From assembly GCA_025526915.1 (NCBI GenBank), contig JAHLKH010000118.1:1-64000 (forward strand): 64,000 nt of DNA, written 5' to 3'. The position numbers and the translations under genes were made by a program. Of the stretch, positions 1 to 11,894 are shown piece after piece (position 1 is the first letter of the stretch; every line of letters begins with the position of its first letter). The stretch is from Entophlyctis helioformis. Taxonomy: Eukaryota; Chytridiomycota; Chytridiomycetes; Chytridiales; Chytriomycetaceae. The notes beneath the pieces were generated by a model, which saw only the letters and a program-made list of their open reading frames with translations, was not told the origin of the DNA and did no database searches.

Positions 1-1126
1 AGGCAGTAGCCAACCACGAACGCGTCTGGGATAGAAAAGCCAACATAGTCCGGTCTGGTGAAGGAAAGACAGACGGGATCAGTATTCGCGCAGCATGCCC
101 GTGTGAAAAATGGAGAGCGGTGGAGAGGGGTGGCTTGCTCACATGTATCTGTTGCTGCGTGGCGTCTTCTTGAGGAGCAGACTGACGACCTTGATGCTCG
201 CCGGCTCGTACTTCTTGAGGAGATCAATAAGGCCGACCATGGTCGCGCCAGTGTCAACAATGTCCTCGACAATGAGGAGATCTTTGCCACGGAAACCCTG
301 AAGATCCTCCTCGCTGAGGGAGATCTTGACGCTGCCCGTCGAATGCTCGTTCTCGTAACTCTTGACTTTGATAAACTCAAAGCTCATGGGGACTAGACAT
401 GGATGGGTTGCAAATGTCAGCTCGTGCTCGCAGCGTTTGGCTTGGGTCGGACCTGCGCAGCGGCGAGCGTGCCCATGAACGTACTCGATTTGCCGTCCTT
501 GTTGGGCAGCTTCTTGAGGCTGTCGGTCAGGTTGGCAAAAAAGACATGGGCACCCTGGTGCGCGATGCAGGAGGGTCCCAGCAGGCGGACGATGCAGCAT
601 GGGATGCATAAGCAACTCTTGGGACAGGCACGCAAACAACGGACACGCCAGCAGCATGCAGCGCACCTTGAGAACACAGCAGGCAACGAGCGGCTTGGTG
701 CAATCTGCAGCAATCAATTGGGCGAGCTTCTCGACACTGGTGCGGCAGATGATGGGCAGCCAGCCGGTCAAGCAGATGGCCGAGGTGTATGCATTGGTGA
801 GCGGTGCGTTCACGGTGTCCAGTCGAGGGATACGGCACGGCAAGTGAGAGGCAGGCCAGCGAAGCACCCATCCAAGCGCATGCCTCTCTCACCGGTCACG
901 GATAAGGCCGTGAGGAATGAGGATGCTGGACAGGTCTTCCGAGTAGTGGCGAGGAATGGCAAAGTGCTGCCGGCCCAGCGGGCAACGAGCGTCGTAAGCG
1001 GTGAGCAGGCGTCAGTGCATGCAGTGCATACAGTGTCGGCGCCGGCCTGCCAGCACTGTGCGCAGCACACACCTCCAGCGAATACTGCGTCGCAACGTTC
1101 ACGTCGATCCAAGCGTTGGGATTCAT
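1..1126 (-). CDS. HPRT: Hypoxanthine-guanine phosphoribosyltransferase (3' end off the window)
   Basis: Purine-salvage enzyme that transfers phosphoribose from PRPP to hypoxanthine or guanine in the cytosol. Spliced exons (reverse strand): 1126-1073, 966-893, 736-667, 554-485, 392-143 and 54 to the window edge. All boundaries are GT-AG and the frame closes across them. The product shows the family landmarks in order: RHYSEDLSSILIPHGLIRDR, VACCVLK, GAHVFFANL, SIPMSFEFIKVKSYENEHS, the PRPP-binding loop LLIVEDIVDTGATM, LLLKKTPRSNRYIPDYVGF and SIPDAFVVGYC. The last ~30 residues of a typical ~210-residue protein lie beyond base 1. The start ATG at 1126 is 21 bp from the 357-bp repeat, which must contain the promoter. 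Confidence 0.95.
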
Positions 1127-1147
1127 GATGGCCTGACTTTAGGCCCA

Positions 1148-1504
1148 CATATCATGCCACGACCAGAGAGTCAGCAGCCAGCATGGACGACCGGTGGGCG
1201 ACGCCCATCTGCGGGCATGCCACACCACCTACAACTTTGCGTCTTGGCCGGCTATGTCGGTCGAGTTGATCTCGATTCGAAAAATCAATGCAGGAAATCG
1301 CCAGATGGAACACGAGTCACGTGAGCTGACACGTGACTGCATGCCGACAAACAGTGCTGTGACGCCTGGCTCGGTGCGTCTGCGCGGACGGATCGTCGCC
1401 GTCTGGCGAGTGCGTCAAGAAGAGCGGCCAGTGTCCGACAGAAGAGGCCACAGTGCGATTGCCTGGCCCACAAGGGCGCGCCAACCTCTCAGCATTTTCA
1501 ACAG
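1148..1504. repeat. 357-bp direct repeat, copy A (shared promoter cassette)
   Basis: Identical to 6038-6394 at 355 of 357 positions with no indel; the differences are 1205 C/A and 1324 A/G. It fills nearly all the space between the HPRT start (1126) and the gamma-glutamyltransferase start (1528). It carries two CACGTG boxes 6 nt apart. I found no terminal inverted repeats and no convincing ORF. Both copies lie 10-21 bp upstream of a reverse-strand start codon, so the unit behaves like a duplicated or moved promoter. Confidence 0.95.
1316..1344 (-). promoter_or_regulatory. Paired CACGTG (E-box) element
   Basis: Two CACGTG hexamers (1318-1323 and 1330-1335) with a 6-nt spacer, followed by a GCATGC. 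On the reverse strand the 29-nt block matches 27 of 29 positions with 19234-19262 upstream of REX4, in the same orientation relative to the gene. CACGTG is the core site of bHLH factors (Myc/Max, USF/TFE, Cbf1 types); which factor binds here is unknown. Confidence 0.6.
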
Positions 1505-1527
1505 AATTTGCTGAACATTTCGCAACA

Positions 1528-4204
1528 ATGCAATTCAATTCGAGACGTTCGCCGGTCGGTGGCACAAAGGGCATCGTCGCTGCCAGCCAGCCGCTCGCCG
1601 TTCAGGCCGGTCTGCGCATCTTGGACCAAGGCACGAGTCGTAATCTCCTTGCAGCCGCCTTGGTATTCTTTTGCTGACACCTGTTCCCAACAGGCGGCAA
1701 TGCGGCCGATGCTGCCGTGGCTGTTGCAGCAGCCTTGAACGTCACCGGTAAGGCCGTGGTTGGTCGTGCAGATACAGACACGGACGCGGGCGCCGTGCTG
1801 ATGCCATTGTACTGTTGCTTGCCTCATGGCAGAGCCGTCCTCGACAGGCGTTGGTGGCGACCTGTTCTGCCTGTTTTTCGACGCCAAAACCAAGACGATC
1901 CGTGGTGTCCGTGCACATCCAGCGAGCATGGCATGTTCGCATGCATGTTCTGCCAGTCCCGCTAACGACGTCGATGCATGCATGAACAGCTCAACGGGTC
2001 GGGAAAGAGTGCAGCAGGCGTCACTCTGGATGTTCTTCGCAAGGCTGGCCTGACAACGTCGATTCCTGCCGACTCGGTGCACAGTGTAGGTTCATGTCGG
2101 CACAAGCGGACAAACAATTGCAATGCAATGCAATGCAATGCATCAGATCTGCTGCTCGTGCTTGCGCACAATCGATGCTTGGAGACGATGCTTGGAGACG
2201 CACCAATTGACTGGCATGCTCTGACGTGTTTGGAACGGCAAGGTTACTGTACCCGGTGCTGTGGCTGGCTGGCACGATATGCTTGTGCACTTTGGCTCTG
2301 GCCGCATCTCGCTAAAGGACGCGCTCGCCCCAGCCATCCATATTGCCCAAGATGGCTTCCCGGTCGGCGACGTCTGTGCCCACATGTGGGGCGAGGAAGA
2401 GGCCAAGCTGCGCCGTGTGTCGCCCAATGACAGTGAATTCTACCCAGCACCCCGCTCTGGCGATCACGTCAGGCTTCCTGGTCTTGCCTCGTAAGTCGGC
2501 GCTGATCGGTGCCATCTGTAAGATTGGCTCACAGACAGGTTGCATGTCCAGGACTCTTCAGATCATTGCAGACCACGGCAAGGAGGGCTTCTACAATGGC
2601 CCTATTGCAAGCAAGATTGTTGGCGAGGTTCAGTCGCGAGGTGTGCCGCCACAAATGCCTTGGATGCATGCACAATGAGTCTGTCTGCCGGCGCTGACCA
2701 CCTCCCAATCCATAATGTCTCCCTGAGCCTGGCCACAGGAGGCTTTCTGTCTCTGGAAGACCTCGCTCAACACAAGAGTGTTCTGACGGAGCCCATCTCC
2801 ATGGCCTACCACGGAACGGTCCTTAGTGAGCATGCTCCCAATGGCCAAGGGTCAGTAATGGCGCCAGCCACAACAAACAGTGTGTGGCCATTTGTGTGTT
2901 TTGCCGCACATCATGCTAACGGCATGTGCATTTGCCTGACCTGGATTGGCTCCAGCTTGATTGCCCTCATCGCCCTGGGAATCGTCAAATCCCTTGAAGC
3001 ATCTGGACGCGTTCCTGGGTTGGATACGATCGGACACAACTCGCCCGAGTATCTTCACATCATCATTGAATGCCTACGTCTGGCTTTTGCTGACGGCAAG
3101 CGCTATATTGCCGATCCAGGTACTTGCTTTTGGTGCGTGTCTGTTGAATGTTTATGCTCAGATGCTGATCCAGCCACCATCCAGACACCAACCCAACGCC
3201 AGTCAAGGATCTCCTCAGCGAGGTATCTTCGCCCCCACCCACTTGATTATCCAGTGTCTTTTGGAGCAGCCGGCTGAAGTTTGCTCGGCTGGATAATTAT
3301 AGTCCTACCTTGCCGAGCGTGCTCGCATTTTTGACTCGACTCGTGCCGCAGCTGATGTAGCCCATGGCATTCCGCCTTCGTCCGACACTGTCTAGTACGT
3401 CGCACTCTGCTTGAATCTTGGGTTCTACGACATGTCTCTGGCTGCGCAGCCAGACGGGTGTCTGACAGGCTCTGTGTGCACTGCAGCTTCTCGATTGTTG
3501 ACAAGGACGGGAACGCGTGCTCGGTTGTGGTGAGCCGTGCACTGCATGCTTGCGGAGCTGAATACGCAAGCCAATCTGTCACGACTGACACTGCATGCGG
3601 CACTGCCCCAGAACTCCATCTACACGCACTTCGGGTCGGGCATTGCGGTTCCTGGCACTGGCATTCTGCTTCAGTCTCGTGGCGCCAACTTCTCTCTTGA
3701 AGAGTCCCACCCAAACGTGATTGCGCCGTCAAAGCGTCCCTACCACACCATCATGTACATGGATGCCCAGCACTGTTTGCATCCCACAGAGCAATGTTTT
3801 TCTAACGCTCCGCATGCCTGTGGCACAGCCCTGCCATGCTCACAGACCAAGCGACAGGCAATCTGATCATGTCATTTGGCGTCATGGGTGGCTTCATGCA
3901 GCCACAGGGCCACCTCCAGACCCTCCTCAACACGGTCGTCTTTGGCATGAATCCGCAAGAGGCTCTTGACGCTCCGCGTGTCTGCATTGTTCCCGAGAAG
4001 AAACTGGTCATGCTGGAGGAGGGCATCCCACTGTCCACTGCAGAGGCCCTCACGAAGCTCGGCCACAATGTCAAGATGGTCACAGGCGCTGCCCGGGCAA
4101 GCTCGTTTGGACGCGGCCAGATCATCAAGTTGTCTGGACTCAATGGCGTCCGCATTGCTGGATCTGACTCTCGTGCAGACGGACATGCTGCACCCCAATT
4201 CTGA
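1528..4204 (+). CDS. Gamma-glutamyltransferase family protein
   Basis: N-terminal-nucleophile hydrolase of the gamma-glutamyltranspeptidase family, which cleaves gamma-glutamyl bonds (glutathione type). Thirteen exons: 1528-1630, 1694-1747, 1833-1906, 1990-2085, 2243-2490, 2552-2640, 2739-2850, 2956-3119, 3185-3222, 3303-3394, 3487-3529, 3612-3754, 3829-4204; 543 aa. Family signatures: [46 protein letters not shown], then [15 protein letters not shown] with the Thr that becomes the new N-terminus after autocleavage, [13 protein letters not shown] and [14 protein letters not shown]. It starts directly at the family core without an obvious signal peptide, like cytosolic bacterial YwrD-type members. 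Intron 1 uses a GC donor (CAAG|GCACGA); intron 3 starts GTCCGT. Confidence 0.9.
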
Positions 4205-4297
4205 TCGAGTCACATCCACACACCTATCCCTGCAGCACTATGGATGCATGCGAGCCGGTCATGAGAAAAATGAAGCAAGCAGTGAGTCGTCAAGGAT

Positions 4298-6027
4298 TCA
4301 AGCAGGGTTCTTGTCATTTGATGCAGTGGCAGCACTGTTCGGTCCTGGTTTGGAGGCTGTGCTGGATGCGGCCTTGCGACGCACGGCAGCAGGTACAAAC
4401 TGAGTTTGCTCTTTGCGAAGGTCGCGAACTTGCGGCGCTGCAGAGATCACGGCCGGAGTGGCCGGTTTGTTTGGAAGAGGTGCCGGCTTTGCACTCAAGG
4501 AAGAGCCCGCCGGTGGGCGGCGACGGTTGCGTGGCTGTGGTGGGCGGCGTGCATGATCGCTTTGGCGAGCTTGGGCTAGGTGCTGGCCTTGATGCTGGCC
4601 TTGGCTGCCCCCTTGCTGATACGCGCGTCCTTGCTGGGCCATGCCAGGAACCCCCCATCCACCAATGGCGGCCGCCTGATACTGGTACTGCGCTGGATTC
4701 AAGAACATTCCAGGCATGCCAACCATACTTTGGCCTCCAGGATGTGGCATGGCAGTGCTGTGGTGCACGCCCGCATACGGATATGGCTGCATGCCTGCGA
4801 TGCCAGTTGCCGCTGCTTGGTGCATCCAAACAGACTGCCAGTATGCTGCTGCTGCTGGTGTTTGAGATTGTGCTTCAGATTGGGCCGTTTGAGCATCAGC
4901 CTGCGACTGCTTCAGCTGCTGGGCAGCACGGGCCGCCTTCGCTTCTGCAATCAGTGCTTTCCGTTGCTTTTGGGCTTTCCGCTGCTCGCGCAAGGCTGCC
5001 TCTTTGGTGTCCACGATTTCAGATATGCGCAGGGTGGTGTACACTTGCGCGTCTGTTTCGGGAGCAACACCGGTGGGGATGGGGATATCGGACAGATCTT
5101 GGATTTGGATCTTGGCCTCGGTGTCTTGTTCCTGGTCTGTGCGAGAAACAGTTAGACAAGGGCGTGTGGCGGTTGTTTTGGGAAGCCATCAGCCGGCTGA
5201 TAGTCAGATGCAACAGAGACAATGGTCACCTTGGCTTTGTTTCGCGCCATCCAAGTCTGACCCTTGGACACTTTCATCATCGTGCTCGTCTTTGGACGCT
5301 TCGCTCTCGCTGGCAAGACCCTCGAGTGCATCCAGCCCATTGCCGTCATGGTCACCGTCGTCGTCATCGTCGTCATCGTCGTCGTCGCCAGATCCGCTAC
5401 CCTCGCCTGCAGCAGGCTTGCGTTTTCCATGAGGATTGTATGTTGGATGATAGTACTTGAACACCTTCTCGGGTTTGGCAGTCTTTGGCCTGTCGCCCTC
5501 GTCCACACCGAGTGTCTTTGGAGCGAGTCCAAGCTGCGTGCGCGCTGCATTGATTTCGGCCACCTTGCTCTCTATTTGGCGGATGCGCACCTGTCCCATG
5601 GCATCCAACGTCCCGCTCGACTCTTGAGCAGATTCGCGGCATGTCAGGAATGCACGCCGACGAATGCACGGCTTGGGCAGCGAGACAACACACCTTGCTG
5701 CTTCAGCTGGCGGTAGTCAAACGCTAGCTTGGCGGTATTCCGTTGACTGACGGCAACAAGCCGGGCATGTTTGCGGTCCTCTCTGTTCTATGGGCCGTCA
5801 GGTACGACAGCATGTGTGCATATCCGTCAGTCTGTGGGCTTGGCAAAGGCGACACACAGCGAGACAGCCCAGACCTTTTTCAGCTCTCGCTGCCGATGCT
5901 GCTTGCGCAACGCCTGGTAAACAGCAGCAGTTCACCCGGTGTCAGCGTGGTCAATGAGTCAACAGTCGGCCCTGTCGTGCTTGCATACGTCTGCTGGGTT
6001 GATAGTGCGACCGTCCTTCTTGCCCAT
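4298..6027 (-). CDS. WBP11/Saf1-like splicing-associated protein
   Basis: Five exons (6027-5989, 5913-5875, 5787-5694, 5622-5230, 5136-4298) encode 467 aa. The N-terminus MGKKDGRTINPAD..RQRELKKNREDRKHAR matches the Wbp11/ELF5/Saf1 N-terminal domain, whose usual form is NPTDAYRK..RKRELKKNKKER. The family interacts with spliceosome components and polyproline/WW proteins. The rest is a Glu/Gln/Ala helical segment, the segment PEKVFKYYHPTYNPHGKRK, a run of about a dozen aspartates, a Lys/Arg/Gln coiled-coil stretch, and a Gly/Gln/Pro-rich tail resembling low-complexity RNA-binding regions. The family assignment rests on the first ~40 residues. The start codon is 10 bp from repeat copy B. The stop is 93 bp from the convergent gamma-glutamyltransferase stop. 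Confidence 0.75.
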
Positions 6028-6037
6028 ATCTGACGAG

Positions 6038-6394
6038 CATATCATGCCACGACCAGAGAGTCAGCAGCCAGCATGGACGACCGGTGGGCGACGCACATCT
6101 GCGGGCATGCCACACCACCTACAACTTTGCGTCTTGGCCGGCTATGTCGGTCGAGTTGATCTCGATTCGAAAAATCAATGCAGGAAATCGCCAGATGGAA
6201 CACGAGTCACGTGGGCTGACACGTGACTGCATGCCGACAAACAGTGCTGTGACGCCTGGCTCGGTGCGTCTGCGCGGACGGATCGTCGCCGTCTGGCGAG
6301 TGCGTCAAGAAGAGCGGCCAGTGTCCGACAGAAGAGGCCACAGTGCGATTGCCTGGCCCACAAGGGCGCGCCAACCTCTCAGCATTTTCAACAG
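6038..6394. repeat. 357-bp direct repeat, copy B (shared promoter cassette)
   Basis: Second copy of the unit at 1148-1504, offset by exactly 4890 bp, same orientation, two substitutions. It abuts the start of the WBP11-like gene. The paired CACGTG element is at 6206-6234; one of the two copy differences falls in its spacer. Confidence 0.95.
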
Positions 6395-6892
6395 GCTCAA
6401 GATATCAAAGACACTAGTCACGTGACACCAGCATAATATTGGACAGTCCATCTGCCAGCAGCCTGCTCCTCTCCGGCTGCCTCTTCAAACATCTATTCAA
6501 GCGGCCATACCGTGCGGCCATTGTTGGATTGCTGTCTGCCACCGATACAGCCAAAGTAGGTATTTTCATGTCTGTGAATGGCATGCCTTGTTCGTGGTCA
6601 AAGCAAGCCACGCTCATCACAGCAGCTGCGCCATGTCAACGTCGGGCGTTGTCTTACCTGTTGCTCCTTGCTGGATGTCTATCTGCGGCCGCCTCCAAGC
6701 TCACCCGACGCGTCTGGCCAGTCCCCCCTCCTTCCCATTCCCGTCGAAAGCAGAAATCACGACGCTTCTCCCCAAGCCATTGCTAGAGGCAGCCTGTCCA
6801 GCAGCAACCGCACACAACAGCACACAGCACACAGCACGCCAGCTGGATAGCACCTGCAGCGACACTGTGGCCGCACCACCTCTCCGCCAAAT
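6395..6892 (+). promoter_or_regulatory. Upstream region of the phosphodiesterase gene
   Basis: About 500 bp with no ORF I can support. It contains a perfect palindrome GTCACGTGAC at 6417-6426, just outside repeat copy B. It presumably holds the promoter and 5' UTR of the phosphodiesterase gene. A non-coding first exon cannot be excluded. Confidence 0.45.
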
Positions 6893-9800
6893 ATGAATCC
6901 GGGGGGCCATCCGCCGCGAACAGCGTCGCGGGAGTCCAACAACAGTCTGTCTCTTGGCCGGCCAAGCGAGTCGCGCTCCAACTTTAACCAGTCGTTTTCG
7001 GCCACTGGCCACGCCCACCCACCCCAACGGTCAATGCGCCTAAACTCTATAGCAGTCCCCCGAGGCACCGGCAACGCCGGCATCGTTGGGCGGCCCATCG
7101 TGTGGACAAAGCAAGCCACGCTCCAAAAGAACGCTGGCTTCATGTACGCTTCGCAACCCGTCACTGGCGGCGCCGCCGTGTCAGGCTCCATCAACGTGTC
7201 GCACAACTCCGGTCTGGGCTACTCCAACGCGTCCAGTTTTCCAGCCCAATCAAGCCACGGCAGTCAAGGTCTTGGCAGCAACTCACAACGCCATCCATCG
7301 ACATCCTCAAACAGCCACGTTGGTATCGCTGGAAGCAATGCACACCAAAACGGACACCACGGCTCATCGATGAGCAACAGCAAAGACGGGGTCTCGCCAC
7401 CAGGCGCGGTCCTTGGCCCGTCGCTGTCGGTCTCCAAATCAAGCCGGCAAGGGCAGCGGGACTCGGTGTCGTTTCGAGAAACGCCGGCCAACGAGAGCAA
7501 GGGTGCCGTCGTCCTCAACGATGGCCCTCAGGTCCTGTCCATGACTGCGCTTTCAGACGGTAGCCGTGCACGGACAGGCTCGCAGGCCAAGCTCTTCTCC
7601 AACTCTGAGCACGCCTCAGCCGTCTCACGCCCATACCGCGACATCCTCAAAAAGATTGGCCATCCGCTGCGCGGTCCCATCTTGGTCGAGCTGGCGGTCC
7701 ACTACTTCTTTTTTCTACTCATCTTGTTCGTGGCATGGAAAACCTCGTGGGCACCAGAGATCCGCTTCTACCTCGCAGTGGTCTTCTTTTTCGTCTCTGC
7801 GTTTGCCATGAACATCTCGCGCCTCATTTTCACGCGCTTCCCAAACTCGTGCATCCCGTTCTACATCTCGTTCTGCCCATTGGCGCTCCTGATATTCATA
7901 TCGCGCGAGGCTCACCAGATCGTCATGATGCTTTGGTTCATCTCGTTTCTCATCATCTTCCTGCAGTCCGGGCATCCAGACTTGTTTCGACATCTACTCT
8001 ACTTTTGCGTTGCGTATACGGTCGTGTACATTGCCATGCTGGGTCTCATGGTGGCGGTCTACAAAGACGGCTGTGTCGATCTCAACTGCGGCGTCGCCTT
8101 GCGCACACCGATTGCTCCACTTGCAGAAGGCGTTCTGATGATCGAGTGTTTCTTTGTCATGGTCATCTACTCAAGGCTGGAGCGGTTCATCAAGCTCAAT
8201 GCGTCGACGCTGCTTGATCGCGAGAATTACATGCAGCATCTCTACATTGCCAACATGGACCTCAAGCGGCAGCTTCGCACCGCCAAGATCGAAAACGAGG
8301 TGGACCTCGAAGCGCCACTGACACGAGCCACTCAGATCCTCAACGAGGTCAAGGACACACAGGACCTAGAAGACTCGATCATCGAAGAGATTGACTTTAT
8401 CATTGGCCTGCTCTCGTCTGACAAGCTCTTCCAGCCAGACCTCTTCCAAAACTCGAATGACACCGATGTCCACGATTGGCTCAAGGACATGCTTCTGGCG
8501 GACAAGAGCACCACAAAGCCTGTGGCAGACGGTGTCAATGCTGCACAAGGTGCATTGGCACCGTTTGCAGACGGCGCTCGCTTGATGCTCCTTGACTCGG
8601 CATCGCCTGCAGGGACAAGCGGTCTGTTGTTGACTGACGAGGCGGCCTTCAAGATGCTCGAGGCTGTTGAGGACCCAGAGTTTGACGTCTTTGATCTCGA
8701 GATTGCAACATCAGGGCACGCGCTCTACTATCTCGGCTGGCACTTGTTCCGTCAACACCGGCTTGGAGAAGTGCTGCTCGTGAACGAGATCAAGTTTCGG
8801 AAACTGATTGCCAAAATCGAGTCTGGCTACCGCAGAAGCAACCCCTACCACAACTCCACGCATGCCGCAGACGTGACACACGCGATGAATTACTTTTCAA
8901 CGCGGTCCAAGATCTGGTCGATCCTCAAGGCAGAGGAGCAGCTCGCCATCCTTATTGCGCCAATCATTCACGACTACATGCATCCAGGTGTCAACAATGC
9001 CTTCTTGATCGCCACATCGAGTCTCCTGGCGCTGCGGTACAATGATCAGTCGGTCCTCGAACACTTTCACTGCTCCTCGTTCTATGAGCTGGTCTCGCAG
9101 GACGAATACGACATCTTGTCGCCCTTGTCGATGGAGCAGCGCAAGACGGTCCGCGAGCTCGTCTCGTCCATGGTGCTTGCGACAGACATGGCGTTCCACT
9201 TTGACTGGATCGGCAAATTCAAGAGTAAGCTCAGCGGTGCTGGATTCAATTTTGAGAACAAGGCGGACAAGAAAATGGTGCTCAATGTGGCAATCAAGTG
9301 CGCCGATGTCAACAACCCAACCAAGCCGCAGACGGCCTCGCGCCGCTGGACGCAGCTGATCATGGAGGAGTTCTTTCGCCAAGGCGACGAGGAGAAGGGA
9401 CGCGGCATTCCAATCTCGACGTTTATGAACCGCGAGACGACGGATATTCCAAAGTGCCAAATTGTAAGGAGTTGCAACCGTTCGCATCCTATTGATATCA
9501 TGGCATGGCATGGCGCGACATGCCTACCTTGTGTGAAAGCAATGGACTGACAAGCGTGCGGACAATCCCATGAACATGCACTGCTTTGCATCTCACCAGG
9601 GATTCATCGAGTTTATTGTTCATCCTCTGTATGAGGCGTGGGCCAACTTTATGAAAGAGGATGTTGATGTGCACATGCATAACATCCAGGCCAACAAGGG
9701 CTTTTGGAAACTCTGCACGGACACGCCAAGCCTCGCTGTGCCGATCCCCATCCCGACCTTTAACGTGACGCCACTGCATACTCTTGGCAGCATCTTTGCG

Positions 9801-10664
9801 GCATTGCCATCATCTGCAACTGCGCCTGGGCCAGCAATATCTCGGACAGAAACCTCATCGACGTTGCCCGCACCTGCCTCGACGATCGCCCCTGTGCAAT
9901 CTGGCGCAACTAGTGCAGCACCGCCGACGCCAGGATCAAACCCTGCTGCTGCAACTGCTCCTCAAACGGCACTTGCATCTGGGCCCGTTAATCCTCCAAT
10001 GCCATCAACAGCAAGCGGACAGGCGCTCGTGTCGCCAGCCGTTGTCAAGCCAGCCGATGCAGCTCTCGTACATCAGACGCAAAACAGCATCACAGCTGCC
10101 GCACCGACTGCGGTTGCTGGCAGCATCAGCAGCAACCTCAACAGCAGCAGCAGCAGCAGCAGCAGCGCCGGTTTGCTCAGCAATCTCGCTGTGCCGACGC
10201 GGCTGGCTCTGCCCAATCCGGGATTCATCACATCGCAGATCGAGGAGAATCCTCAGTCACCTGGCGTTGATGGCACTGGCCACTCAGGGTTCCCCAAGCA
10301 CCACCCTCATCAGCAGTTTGCCGAGTCGCGAAATCCAAGCACAACATCGATTGTGACGGGTATGTCTCTCAGCTCGCATGGCAAACCTATCCTTCCGCCT
10401 GTCCATGCTGGACCGCGACCGTTCAAAGACGACACGGTAGCAACGTTTGAAAGGCCGACTCTTCCGTCAAGGCAAAGCGAGACAAGTCTGCTAGCGTCGT
10501 CTAAACAAGTGTCGAATGGCGCGCAGCTTGCCAACACAACCACGGTCACAACAGGAAGTGCCGGAAACAGCAGCAGTAACAACAAGCCAAACAGCGTCGC
10601 GCCAGCATGGCAAAAGGCCACCATCGAAGACATTGAGCCAGATGCAGACAGCGAAACGTCATAA
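6893..10664 (+). CDS. Multi-pass membrane cyclic-nucleotide phosphodiesterase (class I)
   Basis: Two exons (6893-9463 and 9600-10664), 1211 aa. A Ser/Asn/Gly-rich N-terminus (1-245) precedes a hydrophobic block (about 260-430) with five or six predicted membrane spans, a charged probable coiled coil (about 430-500), and a class I PDE catalytic domain. Catalytic marks are YHNSTHAADVTHAMNYF (near 650), HDYMHPGVNNAFL (the HDxxHxxxxN metal site, near 690) and CADVNNPTKP (near 805, metal-binding Asp). A Ser/Ala/Pro-rich tail with a short poly-Ser run follows. It hydrolyses cAMP and/or cGMP; the sequence does not show which. The membrane block sits where animal PDEs carry GAF, PAS or UCR domains. 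No heme- or retinal-binding motif was recognised, so a sensory role is only a guess. Confidence 0.9.
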
Positions 10665-10705
10665 AGTACCATTACTTATTATTCTTGAGGGATTCTGGTG
10701 GAGAG

Positions 10706-11894
10706 TCATGCGAGATGGGGTTTGGAGTCGGGTAGGGCAAAGTCGCGACTTGTGATGGGCTGATCAAACACCATCCATCGGTGGTAGTCTTCAAAGTTGA
10801 GGTCAAAAGAGCCGATCAGTGGGCCATCGCTTGCATACACAGTTGTAAATGGATTGTCCTGAAGCTCCGGATATGGCAGTGAGATGGTGTCGACCTCGAG
10901 ATGAAGCGGCAGACTGAATGTGTGCATGCATATGGTTGCGCCTTGTGTGTAAGTGCACGCGGTTTAGCATCGACACATGAGCTGCAACAGTGGTGGCCGA
11001 AGCCGCCAAACTTACAACTCGGACGCGTCCGGCTTATCCTCGAGAGATGTCAGCCAAGCTTCACTCACGACTTTCTTTGCACGAGGCATGGTGCGATGAT
11101 GGGACACTGTTTCACTGGTGTTTGGCACAACGGCACTGCAATGCGAGGCGGACGAGTCTGCGCGACGATACGCGGAATCCAACTGGACGAGGTTGGCATA
11201 CTGCGACCATTGCCGGCCGGCGTTCAAGGACTGATCGACGCAGTGGTGGTTGAGCACATAGGATTAGGTACATCAGCAGGGTGAGCACATGGAAAGTGCA
11301 CGCACAAATGCGCATGCAAGAGATCACCTTGGAGGTGACTTTGCTCATGATGGCAAGCACTTCGTCCGGATCGGCCACCATGACGGACGCCATGGCACTG
11401 ACAGGGTCGAACGAGGAGCGTGCGACGGTCTGCATCTGTTTGTGGAGGACTTGTGAAGAGAGCGAGCCTGGATGGTCAAGGATTGAGCTTGATGTTGAAT
11501 CCGACGCTGGCAGACGGCCATTGGAGACAAGCGGTGATTGATGGTCCATGTTAAGCTTGGCGCGGGTGCGTGGGTCGACAACCTTGCGTGGATTGATCTC
11601 ATACATGGGACGCAGAGCAGGTGCAGGTCGTATGGACAGTCTTTCAGGCGCAATTGCTGCAAGAGCCGCTGCTGCTGCTCCTGCTCGTGCAAGTGAGCTT
11701 GCAGCGACGTCACCACTGGCTGCCAAGCTCTGTGATGTCTGATACTGAGGAATGGGATGGGGCTGTGGCCGCGGCTGCCGCTGTGGCTGTGGGGCAGGCG
11801 ACTGTGTGGTTGTCGAGTACGCAGCGAGTCCCGCTTCGACCGACCTGCGGCCTGTGCCAGCTGTGCTGCTGCTGTTCGTATGGGTTGCCAACAT
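10706..11894 (-). CDS. Unrecognised protein
   Basis: Three exons (11894-11328, 11230-11016, 10913-10706) with consistent GT-AG junctions give 329 aa. The N-terminal third is Ser/Gln/Pro/Ala-rich. Then come MYEINPRKVVDPRTRAKLN, LHKQMQTVARSSFDPVSAM, the basic segment MPRAKKVVSEAWLTSLED and a C-terminus with NFEDYHRWMVFDQPITSRDF. I recognise no domain. The exon structure and absence of stops support a real gene, but the start at 11894 is the first plausible Met and could be wrong. It is tail-to-tail with the phosphodiesterase (41 bp between stops). Confidence 0.55.

Noticed and set aside
1285..1473. 62-codon reverse ORF present in both copies of the 357-bp repeat (also 6175-6363)
   Set aside because: Present in both copies only because the DNA is duplicated; no family resemblance and its length is not exceptional for this GC content.
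6414..6620. 68-codon reverse ORF upstream of the phosphodiesterase gene
   Set aside because: No recognisable domain, no splice partners, and it overlaps the probable promoter palindrome.
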